A DNA stretch of 64,000 nt from Schumannella luteola (GTDB taxonomy: Bacteria; Actinomycetota; Actinomycetes; Actinomycetales; Microbacteriaceae). How positions within the stretch are numbered: position 1 is the first letter of the stretch; the number at the start of each line of letters is the position of its first letter. Positions 14,562-21,797 of this stretch are shown in pieces. The stretch spans positions 682,001-746,000 of the forward strand of contig NZ_JACBZY010000001.1 in the NCBI RefSeq assembly GCF_013408685.1, read 5' to 3'. The position numbers and the translations under genes were made by a program. A model generated the notes under the pieces. That model was given only the letters and a program-made list of their open reading frames with translations, was not told where the DNA came from and searched no databases.

Positions 14562-15709
14562 AACTCCGCCCAGACCTTCAGGTCGTTGGGGATCTTGATC
14601 GGCGCCCCGACGTGAGCTTCGAGCTGCGGGTAGGTGTCGAGCGCTCCGGCAACGGCCTTGCGCCACACGTCTGCGATCTGCGGCTGGCTCAGTCCGACCA
14701 TCGTCGAGTGGATGCGGCCAACTTCCTCCATCCCGTGAAGGTGGCCGAGTTCACGCTCCGCGTTCGAGCCATGCAGGCGGTCGATCGCGGCCCCGCGACA
14801 GATGTCGCAGAAGCAGTTGATACCGTGGACGGCGGCGAACCACTCGCGGCGCATGTGGGTGGAACGAACGAAGCGGAGCATGTCGGCGATGAGCATGTGG
14901 GGCGACATGTCCTCGGGGTCGATCGCGCTGCCGCGCTCGCCCACCGGAGTCATTCGGCGCATCCGCGGGTAGGCGCCGATGGCGGCGGCGATCGCCCCGC
15001 GGGACCGAGCGACGAAGCCGGTCATGTCGGTCCGGTACGCGACGACGATTCCGGTCGTCTCTTCGAAGATTCGGGCGTATGACCGCTGACGGAGCATGCT
15101 CTCGACCGGGTTCTTCCGATCGACGAAGGTGAGCAGCACCGGGTGGCGGCTCCGGTTCAGAACCTGGATGACCTGATTCGCGAGGTGCTCCTGGCTCAGC
15201 CAACCGGCTTCGAGCACGACAGCGAACAGCACGTCGCGGCGATCCAGCGCGTTCGCCTGTCGCAGCGCGGCCTTGAGCGTCGCCGAGTCGCCCGTGCGGA
15301 TCTGACCGCTCGGCGTGATCGCGAGGTCGCTTCCGGCCAGGCGCTGGATGTCGAGTGCAGCGTCGAGCGTGGGAGCGAAGAGCTCGCCCTCTGCGATGTC
15401 GATTCGGAACGGCTCGATCTCGGTCGCCAGGTGCTTGCGCATCGCTTCGGGCTCGACGATCAGGGGGAGCGTGTCGTGCGCGGGCCGGAGCCGGTGGATG
15501 CGCTTCGCCGCGTAGACGCCCGTGACGAATGCGCCGCCCGAGTAGGGGTCGATGTGGTCAAGGGCGCGGAGGACCATGTCACCGAAGACGTGGAACTGCC
15601 GATCCGTGAGGATCGCGATCGCGTCGCCGGACTCGACGGTCCGGCGGGCCGGAAGGACGGGAGAGGCGGTGAGATGGGGGTTCTCGATCACCGTGTAGTT
15701 GGGGGCCAT
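14558..15709 (-). CDS. Unknown protein with probable beta/alpha fold and C-x-C-x2-C zinc site (383 aa)
   Basis: ATG at 15709, 6 nt after the XRE-ImmA stop, so it is the second gene of that operon. Alternating strand/helix blocks (APTLDAALDIQRLAGSDLAI, DVLFAVVLEAGWLS, HPVLLTFVDRKNP, TTGIVVAYRTDMTGF) suggest a TIM-like barrel. C299, C301 and C304 (CFCDIC), followed by His near 323/325, resemble the C-x-C-x2-C...H zinc site of tRNA-guanine transglycosylases, and the barrel would fit that fold. The canonical transglycosylase active-site motifs were not identified, so function is unassigned. No signal peptide or TM. Fold search or structure prediction would settle it. Confidence 0.55.
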   Translation of the reverse strand: MAPNYTVIENPHLTASPVLPARRTVESGDAIAILTDRQFHVFGDMVLRALDHIDPYSGGAFVTGVYAAKRIHRLRPAHDTLPLIVEPEAMRKHLATEIEPFRIDIAEGELFAPTLDAALDIQRLAGSDLAITPSGQIRTGDSATLKAALRQANALDRRDVLFAVVLEAGWLSQEHLANQVIQVLNRSRHPVLLTFVDRKNPVESMLRQRSYARIFEETTGIVVAYRTDMTGFVARSRGAIAAAIGAYPRMRRMTPVGERGSAIDPEDMSPHMLIADMLRFVRSTHMRREWFAAVHGINCFCDICRGAAIDRLHGSNAERELGHLHGMEEVGRIHSTMVGLSQPQIADVWRKAVAGALDTYPQLEAHVGAPIKIPNDLKVWAEF

Positions 15710-15715
15710 GCTGCA

Positions 15716-16732
15716 TCACTCCAGGAAGGTGGCGGTGAACTCGCTGGCGTGCATGTGAGCGCGGTCTGCGAGCTCTTCGACCGTCGCCCCCTCTTCGAGG
15801 CGTTGCTTGATGACGTTGCTGAGAGCCTGCGGGCGCTCAGCCGGAAGTGGGTGGGGTTCGTTTCGGTGCATGCCCGATGAGGCCAGCCGGATGTTCCACT
15901 GGCGATAGTCGCGCTCGGTGAGGATGCTGATGTCGAAGGCTCGACGGATGAGCGCCGAAAGCGAGATCCCCCACTTGCGCTTGATGGGAGTCAGACTCTC
16001 CACCGTCGGGTCAGCCGGCCACTCCTTGCGGAGTTCTGCGCCAGGGAGAAGGAACTCGCCCGCGAAGGCGTCTGCCTCCTTCTCCTGGGCATCGTCCGCC
16101 TCCACCCGATGCATGACGGCATGACCGAGTTCGTGCGCGATCGTGAAGCGGAGACGCTCGGCACCGACATGCTCGCCGACAAGGATCACCGGCGCCGCGT
16201 TCTCCGGCCAGGCCGCGATCGCGTCCACCTGGATCGAATCGAGGGGCCACCGAACGACGGTCGCACCGGTCCGCTCGACCACGTCGATCAGGTCCGCGAT
16301 CGGCGCCATACCGAGTCCGAGCTCCACCCGGAGCTCGAGCGCAACCTCCTGCGGCGTGACGAAGCCACCGTCGAGATCGTGATGGGTGAGAGTCGTGCGA
16401 GTCGTATCGAGGATGCTTCCAACCCGCCGCTGGGTCAGCGCGACATCGGCGCCGATCCTCTTGATGGCGCCCTTCGGGGTCGACTTCTGCTTGCGATGGA
16501 AGACGCGGACAGACCCGAACTCCTCCGCAGCCGACATGAAGGCCGAGACCGGGACCTGGAGAACGTCCGCGAGCACCTGCCACCGCTCATCGTCGATCGG
16601 AGCGGCGCCCGACTCGACCTTCGACAGCGTGGCCTGCGAGATTTGGGTGGCCTGCGCCAGCTCGACCTGCGTCAGGCCGCGCGAAAGCCGGAGCGTCTCG
16701 AGGACGCTGCCGCGGGGCTTCAGGTCGGTCAC
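15716..16732 (-). CDS. XRE-family repressor fused to ImmA/IrrE-type metallopeptidase (M78)
   Basis: 338 residues from the GTG at 16732, 6 nt after TATTCT. An HTH_XRE domain lies at about 8-65 (LETLRLSRGLTQVELAQATQ, ISQATLSKVESG). Then comes a linker, then the ImmA/IrrE peptidase domain with zinc motif HELGH (200-204) and the downstream EKEADAFAGEFLLP helix carrying the third ligand. The short form of this architecture (HTH plus protease in one chain) occurs in phages, ICEs and stress regulons, where the protease removes a repressor after DNA damage. A palindrome overlaps its promoter, suggesting autoregulation. It is followed by the 383-aa zinc-site protein. Confidence 0.88.
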   Translation of the reverse strand: MTDLKPRGSVLETLRLSRGLTQVELAQATQISQATLSKVESGAAPIDDERWQVLADVLQVPVSAFMSAAEEFGSVRVFHRKQKSTPKGAIKRIGADVALTQRRVGSILDTTRTTLTHHDLDGGFVTPQEVALELRVELGLGMAPIADLIDVVERTGATVVRWPLDSIQVDAIAAWPENAAPVILVGEHVGAERLRFTIAHELGHAVMHRVEADDAQEKEADAFAGEFLLPGAELRKEWPADPTVESLTPIKRKWGISLSALIRRAFDISILTERDYRQWNIRLASSGMHRNEPHPLPAERPQALSNVIKQRLEEGATVEELADRAHMHASEFTATFLE

Positions 16733-16738
16733 AGGGCG

Positions 16739-16766
16739 AGAATACCACGAATCATCGAATATTCGA
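16739..16766 (-). promoter_or_regulatory. Promoter and palindromic operator of the XRE-ImmA operon
   Basis: Minus-strand TATTCT (16744-16739) lies 6 nt before the GTG, giving a leaderless mRNA. A perfect 12-bp palindrome TCGAATATTCGA (16755-16766) sits about 11 nt upstream of the -10, overlapping the -35 position. This is where an autoregulatory XRE protein would bind. Confidence 0.6.
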
Positions 16767-17029
16767 CGACGTTTTCGATTCGTTGCCGATCGGGCGGGGG
16801 TTGCGCCGTCTGACCGATGCACATCTGCAACCCCTTCGACACGATCAGCGCCGGCGTCGTCGGCCCGATGCTCGCCACTCAGGCAATCGGACCGTTCGAG
16901 CGATGAACACCGGACCGGCTACGCGAGCTTCGGGCTCGCGTCCGAGCAGATCCGCAAGGCGCGTCGTGCGAGATGGGTCTTGTACTCGCTGGTTTCGGTG
17001 GACGTCGGCCAGCGCCCGGCAGCCGAGAC

Positions 17030-17815
17030 TCAGAACCACTGAGTCTTCGGTAGGAATGTCTTCATCTCATTGAGAGCGTCAACCAGGAGTTGGTCCGCGA
17101 GCAGCTCATCGACGTGATTACAGGTCGCGAGCCATGCGGCCGCGGTCGGGCAGAACAGCTCTAGGAGCTGGCGCACGTCGGCCAAGGCAGATGCCGGAAG
17201 CTGGCGCTTATGGTTTCCCACCGCGTCCCTCTCGCCCGGCTGATGCACCCCGAAAACCACGGACTCATGGTGAGCAACTCGGTTGCGAAGGCGCCGCACT
17301 CGGCGCACCAGCGCCGCAGCTTCTTGACGCGTGGTGATGGTTCCGGAGAAGAGAGCCTCAATCCGCCCGTCCCAGAGATCACGTTCATAGTCCGCCCGGC
17401 CGGCTAACGCTCCACCTCCACCGGTACCCACTCCGCCGACTTCAAGCAGGTACCCCCAACCGCCAAGACTGACTTCTGCGATGACCCTTGCGGGGTGTTT
17501 CGACGTGTGGGTCACGCGGCCTTCTGCTTCGCGGAACTTGTCAAGGGTTCGGTCGTCCAGTAGGACAGTTCGGCCCTTGAACCAATGAGATCCGTACGCC
17601 GGCGCGAGCGCACGGTCGAACCGGTCCCGAAGCGCAACCTCAGCAAAATGAATCAACTCGAGGAACGCTCCTCGCAGCTCGGTGTCGCTCACGTATAGCC
17701 GTGATGCCGAGAGAAGTGACCCGGCAGAGGCAGACAGGTACCTCTTGTATCTGAGGCTAGGGACGGCACCCTGAAGCGCCTTCGCATCGGCGGTGTCGCG
17801 TACTTGACTCAGCAC
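17030..17815 (-). CDS. Abi-like (AbiD/AbiF, Abi_2) HEPN-domain protein
   Basis: 261 residues from the GTG at 17815, chosen because a strong promoter (TTCACA-N18-GATAAT) lies just upstream; in-frame starts at 17947 and 18031 would add residues not typical of the family. The Abi_2 core begins with RYKRYLSAS, SASRLYVSDTELRGAFLE and LIHFAEVALRDRF. The HEPN RNase motif R-x4-H is R177-H182 within LRNRVAHHESV. Such proteins act in abortive infection as RNA-cleaving toxins. The gene stands alone, without an obvious antitoxin, between the XRE-ImmA promoter and the tRNA-proximal non-coding region. Confidence 0.8.
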   Translation of the reverse strand: MLSQVRDTADAKALQGAVPSLRYKRYLSASAGSLLSASRLYVSDTELRGAFLELIHFAEVALRDRFDRALAPAYGSHWFKGRTVLLDDRTLDKFREAEGRVTHTSKHPARVIAEVSLGGWGYLLEVGGVGTGGGGALAGRADYERDLWDGRIEALFSGTITTRQEAAALVRRVRRLRNRVAHHESVVFGVHQPGERDAVGNHKRQLPASALADVRQLLELFCPTAAAWLATCNHVDELLADQLLVDALNEMKTFLPKTQWF

Positions 17816-17833
17816 GGTGCCCAACGTATCGTG

Positions 17834-17863
17834 ATTATCGAACTCCCCTTCTGGGGTTGTGAA
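17834..17863 (-). promoter_or_regulatory. Promoter of the Abi-like gene
   Basis: Minus strand: -35 TTCACA (17863-17858, 5/6 consensus), 18-nt spacer, -10 GATAAT (17839-17834, 5/6). The spacer holds a CCCC-N3-GGGG inverted repeat. The predicted start is 10-12 nt before the GTG at 17815. It is one of the closest matches to consensus in the window. Confidence 0.6.
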
Positions 17864-18638
17864 CGCCACTTCTCTCAACGCTGGTTCGTTGAAGCGGTGG
17901 CGTTCAGTCTTTCTGCCGAATTTCGTGCTGCTTGGACGGCTTCGCATGTACCCTGCAGTCGCCTCTTGAGGTGCGTCCTGTGGCGCGTAGAGGTGCCGCC
18001 CGTATAATTTCGGCGCACGCGGCAGCGTCACGCGGCTGACCCGGGCAGTCGGAGCCGGGGCATCCGCCGCTTGCGGTCCGGCCCTGGCAGTCTCGGCGGC
18101 CGATTGGCGCGATAGAGCCCCTGTGGCTGGCTAGGTAGCCGCTCCGCCTTCGGGGAGCAGCCGCTGCTCGGCCTCGCGTCGGAACAGCTCGAACGAGTCC
18201 GCTACTCGTCCCCTCGCTATGTTCCACACGTCGGCTCAGACCACACTGCTCGGGAGTCCGAGAGCAGCCGATGCGGCAGACCTTCGCCCCTGAGATTCGG
18301 CGTCAAGGTGCTGAAACCAGACCCGCAAGCCATTGACCGCTCGAAAGTCGTCGATCGCGGACCGGATCTGCGAGACGAATGTCGGCGCCGATTGCGAGTC
18401 CCCCCTCTCGCGCCGCCCAAACACGCGACGCTTGATCTCGGAATCGGCTGGGACGTCAGCGCGTTTACTACTCGGTTCTCCCTCGCGAAGAGATCGGTCG
18501 CCGACCTAGACGGCCCGTGAGCTCACCCCGCACTGGCACGCCCGACGCTGTGGGAGCCCTCGCGATGACTCCGCGAGTCATGCCGGGGGGTCACCGTAGC
18601 ACTGGGACGAACGGGGACCCTTCGCAAAGGACACGGTC
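17864..18638. other. Non-coding or decayed region of the island
   Basis: No convincing complete gene. A perfect TATAAT lies on the plus strand at 18003-18008 with a weak TGGCGC -35, but no frame follows it for 600 nt; a small RNA is possible. A 62-codon minus-strand frame (18236-18424, GTG start) contains a protein-like stretch (IRSAIDDFRAVNGLRVWFQH) that may be the remnant of a lost gene. Confidence 0.4.
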
Positions 18639-18905
18639 GTGCGAAGCCACCACCACAACGAGGAGGTCGCCCGAGAGCGGCTGAACGTCCTTTATGAGGA
18701 TCTCGTTTGGATCCGGGACATCGCGGGCCAATCGATCTCGATCGACTCGATCACTGGGAACAACCTCTGGCGATTCACGAGCCAAGTTCAGACAGAACAG
18801 ATCGAAGACGACCTCGCCTCCGAGACACCGCCGCCACGACGAGAGAAACCGACCGGAAACGCTCCGCAGAACTTCGCCGCCCGACCTCGCCGGCTAGCTC
18901 TCTGA
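18639..18905 (+). CDS. Possible small hypothetical protein (88 aa)
   Basis: GTG start with AAAGGA about 8 nt upstream. The first 60 residues look protein-like (EEVARERLNVLYEDLVWIRD, SIDSITGNNLWRFTSQ) and amphipathic, while the last 25 are basic and Pro-rich. The opposite strand carries an equally long frame (18591-18785), so coding strand is uncertain. The stop lies 3 nt before the palindromic terminator. No family recognised. Confidence 0.35.
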   Translation: MRSHHHNEEVARERLNVLYEDLVWIRDIAGQSISIDSITGNNLWRFTSQVQTEQIEDDLASETPPPRREKPTGNAPQNFAARPRRLAL

Positions 18906-18907
18906 GA

Positions 18908-18955
18908 AACAAGAGGACGGGTCAAGATCCCTGGATCTTGACCCGTCCTCTTGTT
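18908..18955. terminator. Perfect 23-bp-arm palindrome 3' of tRNA-Leu
   Basis: Arms 18908-18930 and 18933-18955 are exact reverse complements over 23 bp with only CT between them. Transcription of the tRNA on the minus strand runs into it 46 nt after the mature end, so it most likely terminates the tRNA transcript and, from the other side, the 88-aa frame. A 2-nt loop is sterically short; the hairpin would open its closing pairs. Confidence 0.75.
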
Positions 18956-19001
18956 CGTGCTCAACAAAGGGCTGCTCCGTTTGCGGAACACTCCATTCGC
19001 G

Positions 19002-19085
19002 TGCGCGAGGGGGGACTTGAACCCCCACGCCCCGGAGGGCACTGGCACCTGAAGCCAGCGCGTCTGCCAATTCCGCCACTCGCGC
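19002..19085 (-). tRNA. tRNA-Leu (anticodon CAG)
   Basis: 84 nt with acceptor stem GCGCGAG (19085-19079) pairing with CTCGCGC (19009-19003) and discriminator A at 19002. The CCA end is not encoded. The D-loop has GGCAGACGCGC. The anticodon loop CTTCAGG gives CAG. A long variable arm (class II, GTGCCCTCCGGGGCGT) identifies Leu, and the T-arm contains GGTTCAAGT. It lies upstream of the fhaA block and forms the right edge of the accessory island, a usual integration target. Confidence 0.95.
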
Positions 19086-19268
19086 GCGACGGCCGCATCA
19101 CTGCGACCAACCGTGCGAGATTATCACAGCGCGAAGGGCCCGAGACACCACTCGAGGCACCGCGCGACAGGGTCCGGCGCCTCGCGCAGGCGACCTCCGC
19201 GCATCCATTCCCAGAACTCCCGTGCAGGCTCCGCGCGGCGCGTACCAGGCTCGCTCAAGCCCGCCGAC

Positions 19269-19274
19269 TAACAT
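19269..19274 (+). promoter_or_regulatory. -10 element of the fhaA-pknA operon promoter
   Basis: TAACAT lies 34 nt before the TTG start of fhaA, leaving room for a leader with AGGAG. This is the only plausible promoter before a run of overlapping or near-contiguous genes to 26442. Confidence 0.45.
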
Positions 19275-19307
19275 CGTGCTGTCCGAGTCGGCCGAACAGG
19301 AGCTCCG

Positions 19308-19997
19308 TTGGGGATTCTCGACAACTTCGAGAAGGGTCTCGAGCGCGTCGTCAACGGCGCGTTCGCGAAGACCTTCAAGAGCGGTCTGCAGCCGCTCGAA
19401 GTGACGTCTGCCCTGCGCCGCGAGCTGGACACGAAGGCGGCCGTCGTCTCGCGCGACCGCATCCTCGCCCCCAACCGCTTCACCGTGCGCCTCGCCCCCG
19501 GCGACCATCAGCGCATGACGTCGCTCGGCCCGGCGCTGGTGGATGAGTTCACGCAGCTCGTGCAGCAGCACGCCACCGCCCAGCACTACAGCTTCGCCGG
19601 CGGCCTCTCGATCGAGCTGCTGCGCGACGACAAACTCAGCGAGGGCGTCGTGCGCATCGACTCCAACACCGTGCAGGGCACCGTGCGCTGGGTTCCGGTG
19701 CTCGACGTCAACGGCAAGCGATACCCGCTGAAGAAGTCGCGCACGATCCTCGGTCGCGGCAGCGAGGCCGATGTGCCGGTGGATGACGCGGGCGCCTCGC
19801 GCAAGCACGTCGAGGTGCTGTGGGACGGCAAGCGCGGCCAGATCAACGACCTCGGCTCGACCAACGGCACCCGCCTCAACGGCTCGCCGCTCAAGCAGGC
19901 CCCGCTGACCCCCGACTCGGTCATCGACATCGGCCGCACCCGCATCGTCTTCCGCGTGCTCGCGCAGGCCGACGACTCGACCGGAGGGCGCCGGTGA
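19308..19997 (+). CDS. fhaA: FhaA: DUF3662 plus FHA domain protein
   Basis: 229 residues, TTG start with AGGAG 6 nt upstream. The N-terminal DUF3662 (1-115) opens GILDNFEKGLERVVNGAFAK; a short linker leads to the FHA domain (about 135-220) with SRTILGRGSEADVPV, ASRKHVEV and LGSTNGTRLNG. FhaA is known in mycobacteria to bind phospho-Thr on MviN/PknB and restrain peptidoglycan synthesis at the septum and pole. The central linker is shorter than in mycobacteria (527 aa there). It is the first gene of the operon, and its GTGA overlap couples it to fhaB. Confidence 0.92.
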   Translation: MGILDNFEKGLERVVNGAFAKTFKSGLQPLEVTSALRRELDTKAAVVSRDRILAPNRFTVRLAPGDHQRMTSLGPALVDEFTQLVQQHATAQHYSFAGGLSIELLRDDKLSEGVVRIDSNTVQGTVRWVPVLDVNGKRYPLKKSRTILGRGSEADVPVDDAGASRKHVEVLWDGKRGQINDLGSTNGTRLNGSPLKQAPLTPDSVIDIGRTRIVFRVLAQADDSTGGRR

Positions 19998-20554
19998 GCG
20001 ATCTCGTTCTGCTGGTGCTGCGCATCGGCTTCCTTCTTCTGCTGTGGGTGTTCGTCTTCGCGATCGTCTACGCGCTGCGCTCCGACCTGTTCGGGCAGCG
20101 GGCGCGCAAGAAGGACGGCGCGGCCGCCGCCTCGCCGTTCCCGTCGTCGCCGATGAGCGCCGCCCCGGTCGGGGCCGCAGCGGGCGCCGCCTCCGCCGTC
20201 ACCGCTCCGGTGTCGAGCGCGCCGAGCACTCCCCCGCCGACCGGCGGACGCCCCGGTGCGAACACCGCCCGCCGACTCGTCATCACGGCAGGGCCCCGCG
20301 AGGGCACCGAGCTCGAGCTGCCCGGCGAGCAGCTCGCGATCGGCCGCTCGAGCGAGTCGGGCCTCGTCATCCGCGACGACTACACCTCGACCCACCACGC
20401 GCGCCTCATGCTCTGGAACGACCAGTGGGTGGTGCAAGACCTAGACTCGACCAATGGCACGTTCCTGGACGGGCAGCGCGTGACGCTGCCGACGCCCGTG
20501 CCGCTCGACACGCCCGTGACCATCGGGCAGACGACCTTCGAACTGCGGCGGTAG
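19994..20554 (+). CDS. fhaB: FhaB (FipA-binding-type) membrane FHA protein
   Basis: 186 residues, GTG start overlapping fhaA by 4 nt. TM at about 3-28 (LVLLVLRIGFLLLLWVFVFA), an Ala/Pro linker, then the FHA domain (about 95-186) with AIGRSSESGLVI, STHHARLML, DLDSTNGTFLDG. FhaB homologues recruit phosphorylated division proteins (FtsZ/FtsQ/FipA) to the septum and are substrates of PknA/PknB. The position directly before pstP is conserved across actinobacteria. Confidence 0.93.
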   Translation: MSDLVLLVLRIGFLLLLWVFVFAIVYALRSDLFGQRARKKDGAAAASPFPSSPMSAAPVGAAAGAASAVTAPVSSAPSTPPPTGGRPGANTARRLVITAGPREGTELELPGEQLAIGRSSESGLVIRDDYTSTHHARLMLWNDQWVVQDLDSTNGTFLDGQRVTLPTPVPLDTPVTIGQTTFELRR

Positions 20555-20558
20555 GCCT

Positions 20559-21797
20559 GTGACGACCCCCTCCAGCGCGGCCGTCTCGCACGTCGGCAAG
20601 ATCCGCGCCTCGAACCAGGACTCCGGCTACGTCGGACCGAACCTGTTCGTGGTGGCCGACGGCGTCGGCGGGCACGCGGGTGGGGATGTGGCCAGCGCGA
20701 TCGCCGCGAAGCGCATCGCCGAAGCCGACCAGAAGTACCCGACGGCGCAGGATGCGGAGTTCGCGCTGCAGTCGGCGCTCATCGCCGCGAACCAGCTGCT
20801 GGCCGAGACGGTGTTCGAGCACTCCGAGCTGACCGGGATGGGCACGACCGTGTCGGCCCTCGCCCGCGTCGGCGACCAGATGGTCATGGCGCACATCGGC
20901 GACTCGCGCGTCTACCTGTTCCGCGAGGGCGAGCTGTCGCAGATCAGCGCCGACCACACCTTCGTGCAGCGCCTCGTCGACTCCGGCCGCATCACGCCCG
21001 AGGAGGCCGCGGTGCACCCGCGCCGCTCGGTGCTCATGCGGGTTCTCGGCGACGTGGATGCGGCGCCCGAGATCGACACCCTCATCCTCGAGACGCACCC
21101 CGGCGACCGCTGGCTCATCTGCTCCGACGGCCTGTCGAGCTACGTGCCCGAGGAGCGCATCGCCGGCGTCATGATGCACGTCGGCGAGACCGAGGCCGCG
21201 GCCTACCGCCTCGTCAAGGAGGCCCTCGACCACGGCGGCCCCGACAACGTCACCGTCGTGCTGCTCGACGTCGACGACGGGCCGGGCGTGCCGCATCCGC
21301 CGCGCTTCGTCGGCTCGGCCGCCGTGCCGCTGAGCTTCGAGAACGAGACCTCGCGCCGTCCGCTGCGCCTGCCGACGCTGCTGCTGCATCCGCTCAAGGC
21401 GACCCAGCCCGACCCGAGCCACTTCGAGCCCGACAGCGACGACTACCTCGACGAGCTGATCGAAGAGGATCGCCGCCGCGCCCGCCGTCGCCGCGTCACC
21501 TGGCTGGTCATGGCCGGTCTCGCGATCGCCGCGATCGTGGCCGCCTGCCTCGTCGCCTACAACTGGACCCAGTCGCACTACTTCGTCGGCGAATACCAGG
21601 GCAAGGTCGCGATCTACCGCGGAGTGCAGCAGAACATCGGCCCGATCTCGCTCTCAGAGCTGCGTCAGCCGACCGCGATCGACCTCGACGACCTGAGCGC
21701 GGCGCAGCGTGACAGCGTGAAGCGCACCATCAGCGCCGACGACTACAAGGAGGCGCTCGACATCGTGGCCCGCCTCTCGGCGGCGGCGGGGGGCTGA
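20559..21797 (+). CDS. pstP: PP2C-family Ser/Thr phosphatase PstP
   Basis: 412 residues, GTG start 4 nt after fhaB. The PP2C catalytic domain (1-240) has the metal-binding residues in RASNQD (D21), VVADGVGGHAGG (D34), LICSDGLSSYV and GGPDNVTVVLL. A juxtamembrane basic stretch ([10 protein letters not shown]) and TM (about 308-330) are followed by an extracellular domain of about 80 residues (HYFVGEYQGKVAIYRGVQQN). It dephosphorylates PknA/PknB and their substrates, opposing the kinases downstream in the same operon. Confidence 0.95.
   Translation: MTTPSSAAVSHVGKIRASNQDSGYVGPNLFVVADGVGGHAGGDVASAIAAKRIAEADQKYPTAQDAEFALQSALIAANQLLAETVFEHSELTGMGTTVSALARVGDQMVMAHIGDSRVYLFREGELSQISADHTFVQRLVDSGRITPEEAAVHPRRSVLMRVLGDVDAAPEIDTLILETHPGDRWLICSDGLSSYVPEERIAGVMMHVGETEAAAYRLVKEALDHGGPDNVTVVLLDVDDGPGVPHPPRFVGSAAVPLSFENETSRRPLRLPTLLLHPLKATQPDPSHFEPDSDDYLDELIEEDRRRARRRRVTWLVMAGLAIAAIVAACLVAYNWTQSHYFVGEYQGKVAIYRGVQQNIGPISLSELRQPTAIDLDDLSAAQRDSVKRTISADDYKEALDIVARLSAAAGG

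Noticed and set aside
16817-16906. 29-codon plus-strand frame (MHICNPFDT...) in the spacer between the XRE-ImmA start and the Abi stop
   Set aside because: Reasonable start and protein-like composition but no RBS or clear promoter; too short to support.
18003-18008. Perfect TATAAT box on the plus strand
   Set aside because: No supported gene follows and the -35 is poor; mentioned only as a possible small-RNA promoter.
18591-18785. 64-codon minus-strand frame antisense to the 88-aa candidate
   Set aside because: Equally protein-like as the plus-strand frame but no RBS; only one can be real, and the plus strand has AAAGGA.
19002-19085. att-site duplication of the tRNA-Leu 3' end as left edge of the island
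   Set aside because: I looked for a copy of the tRNA 3' sequence between 13.4 and 18.9 kb and saw none; no integrase gene is visible either.
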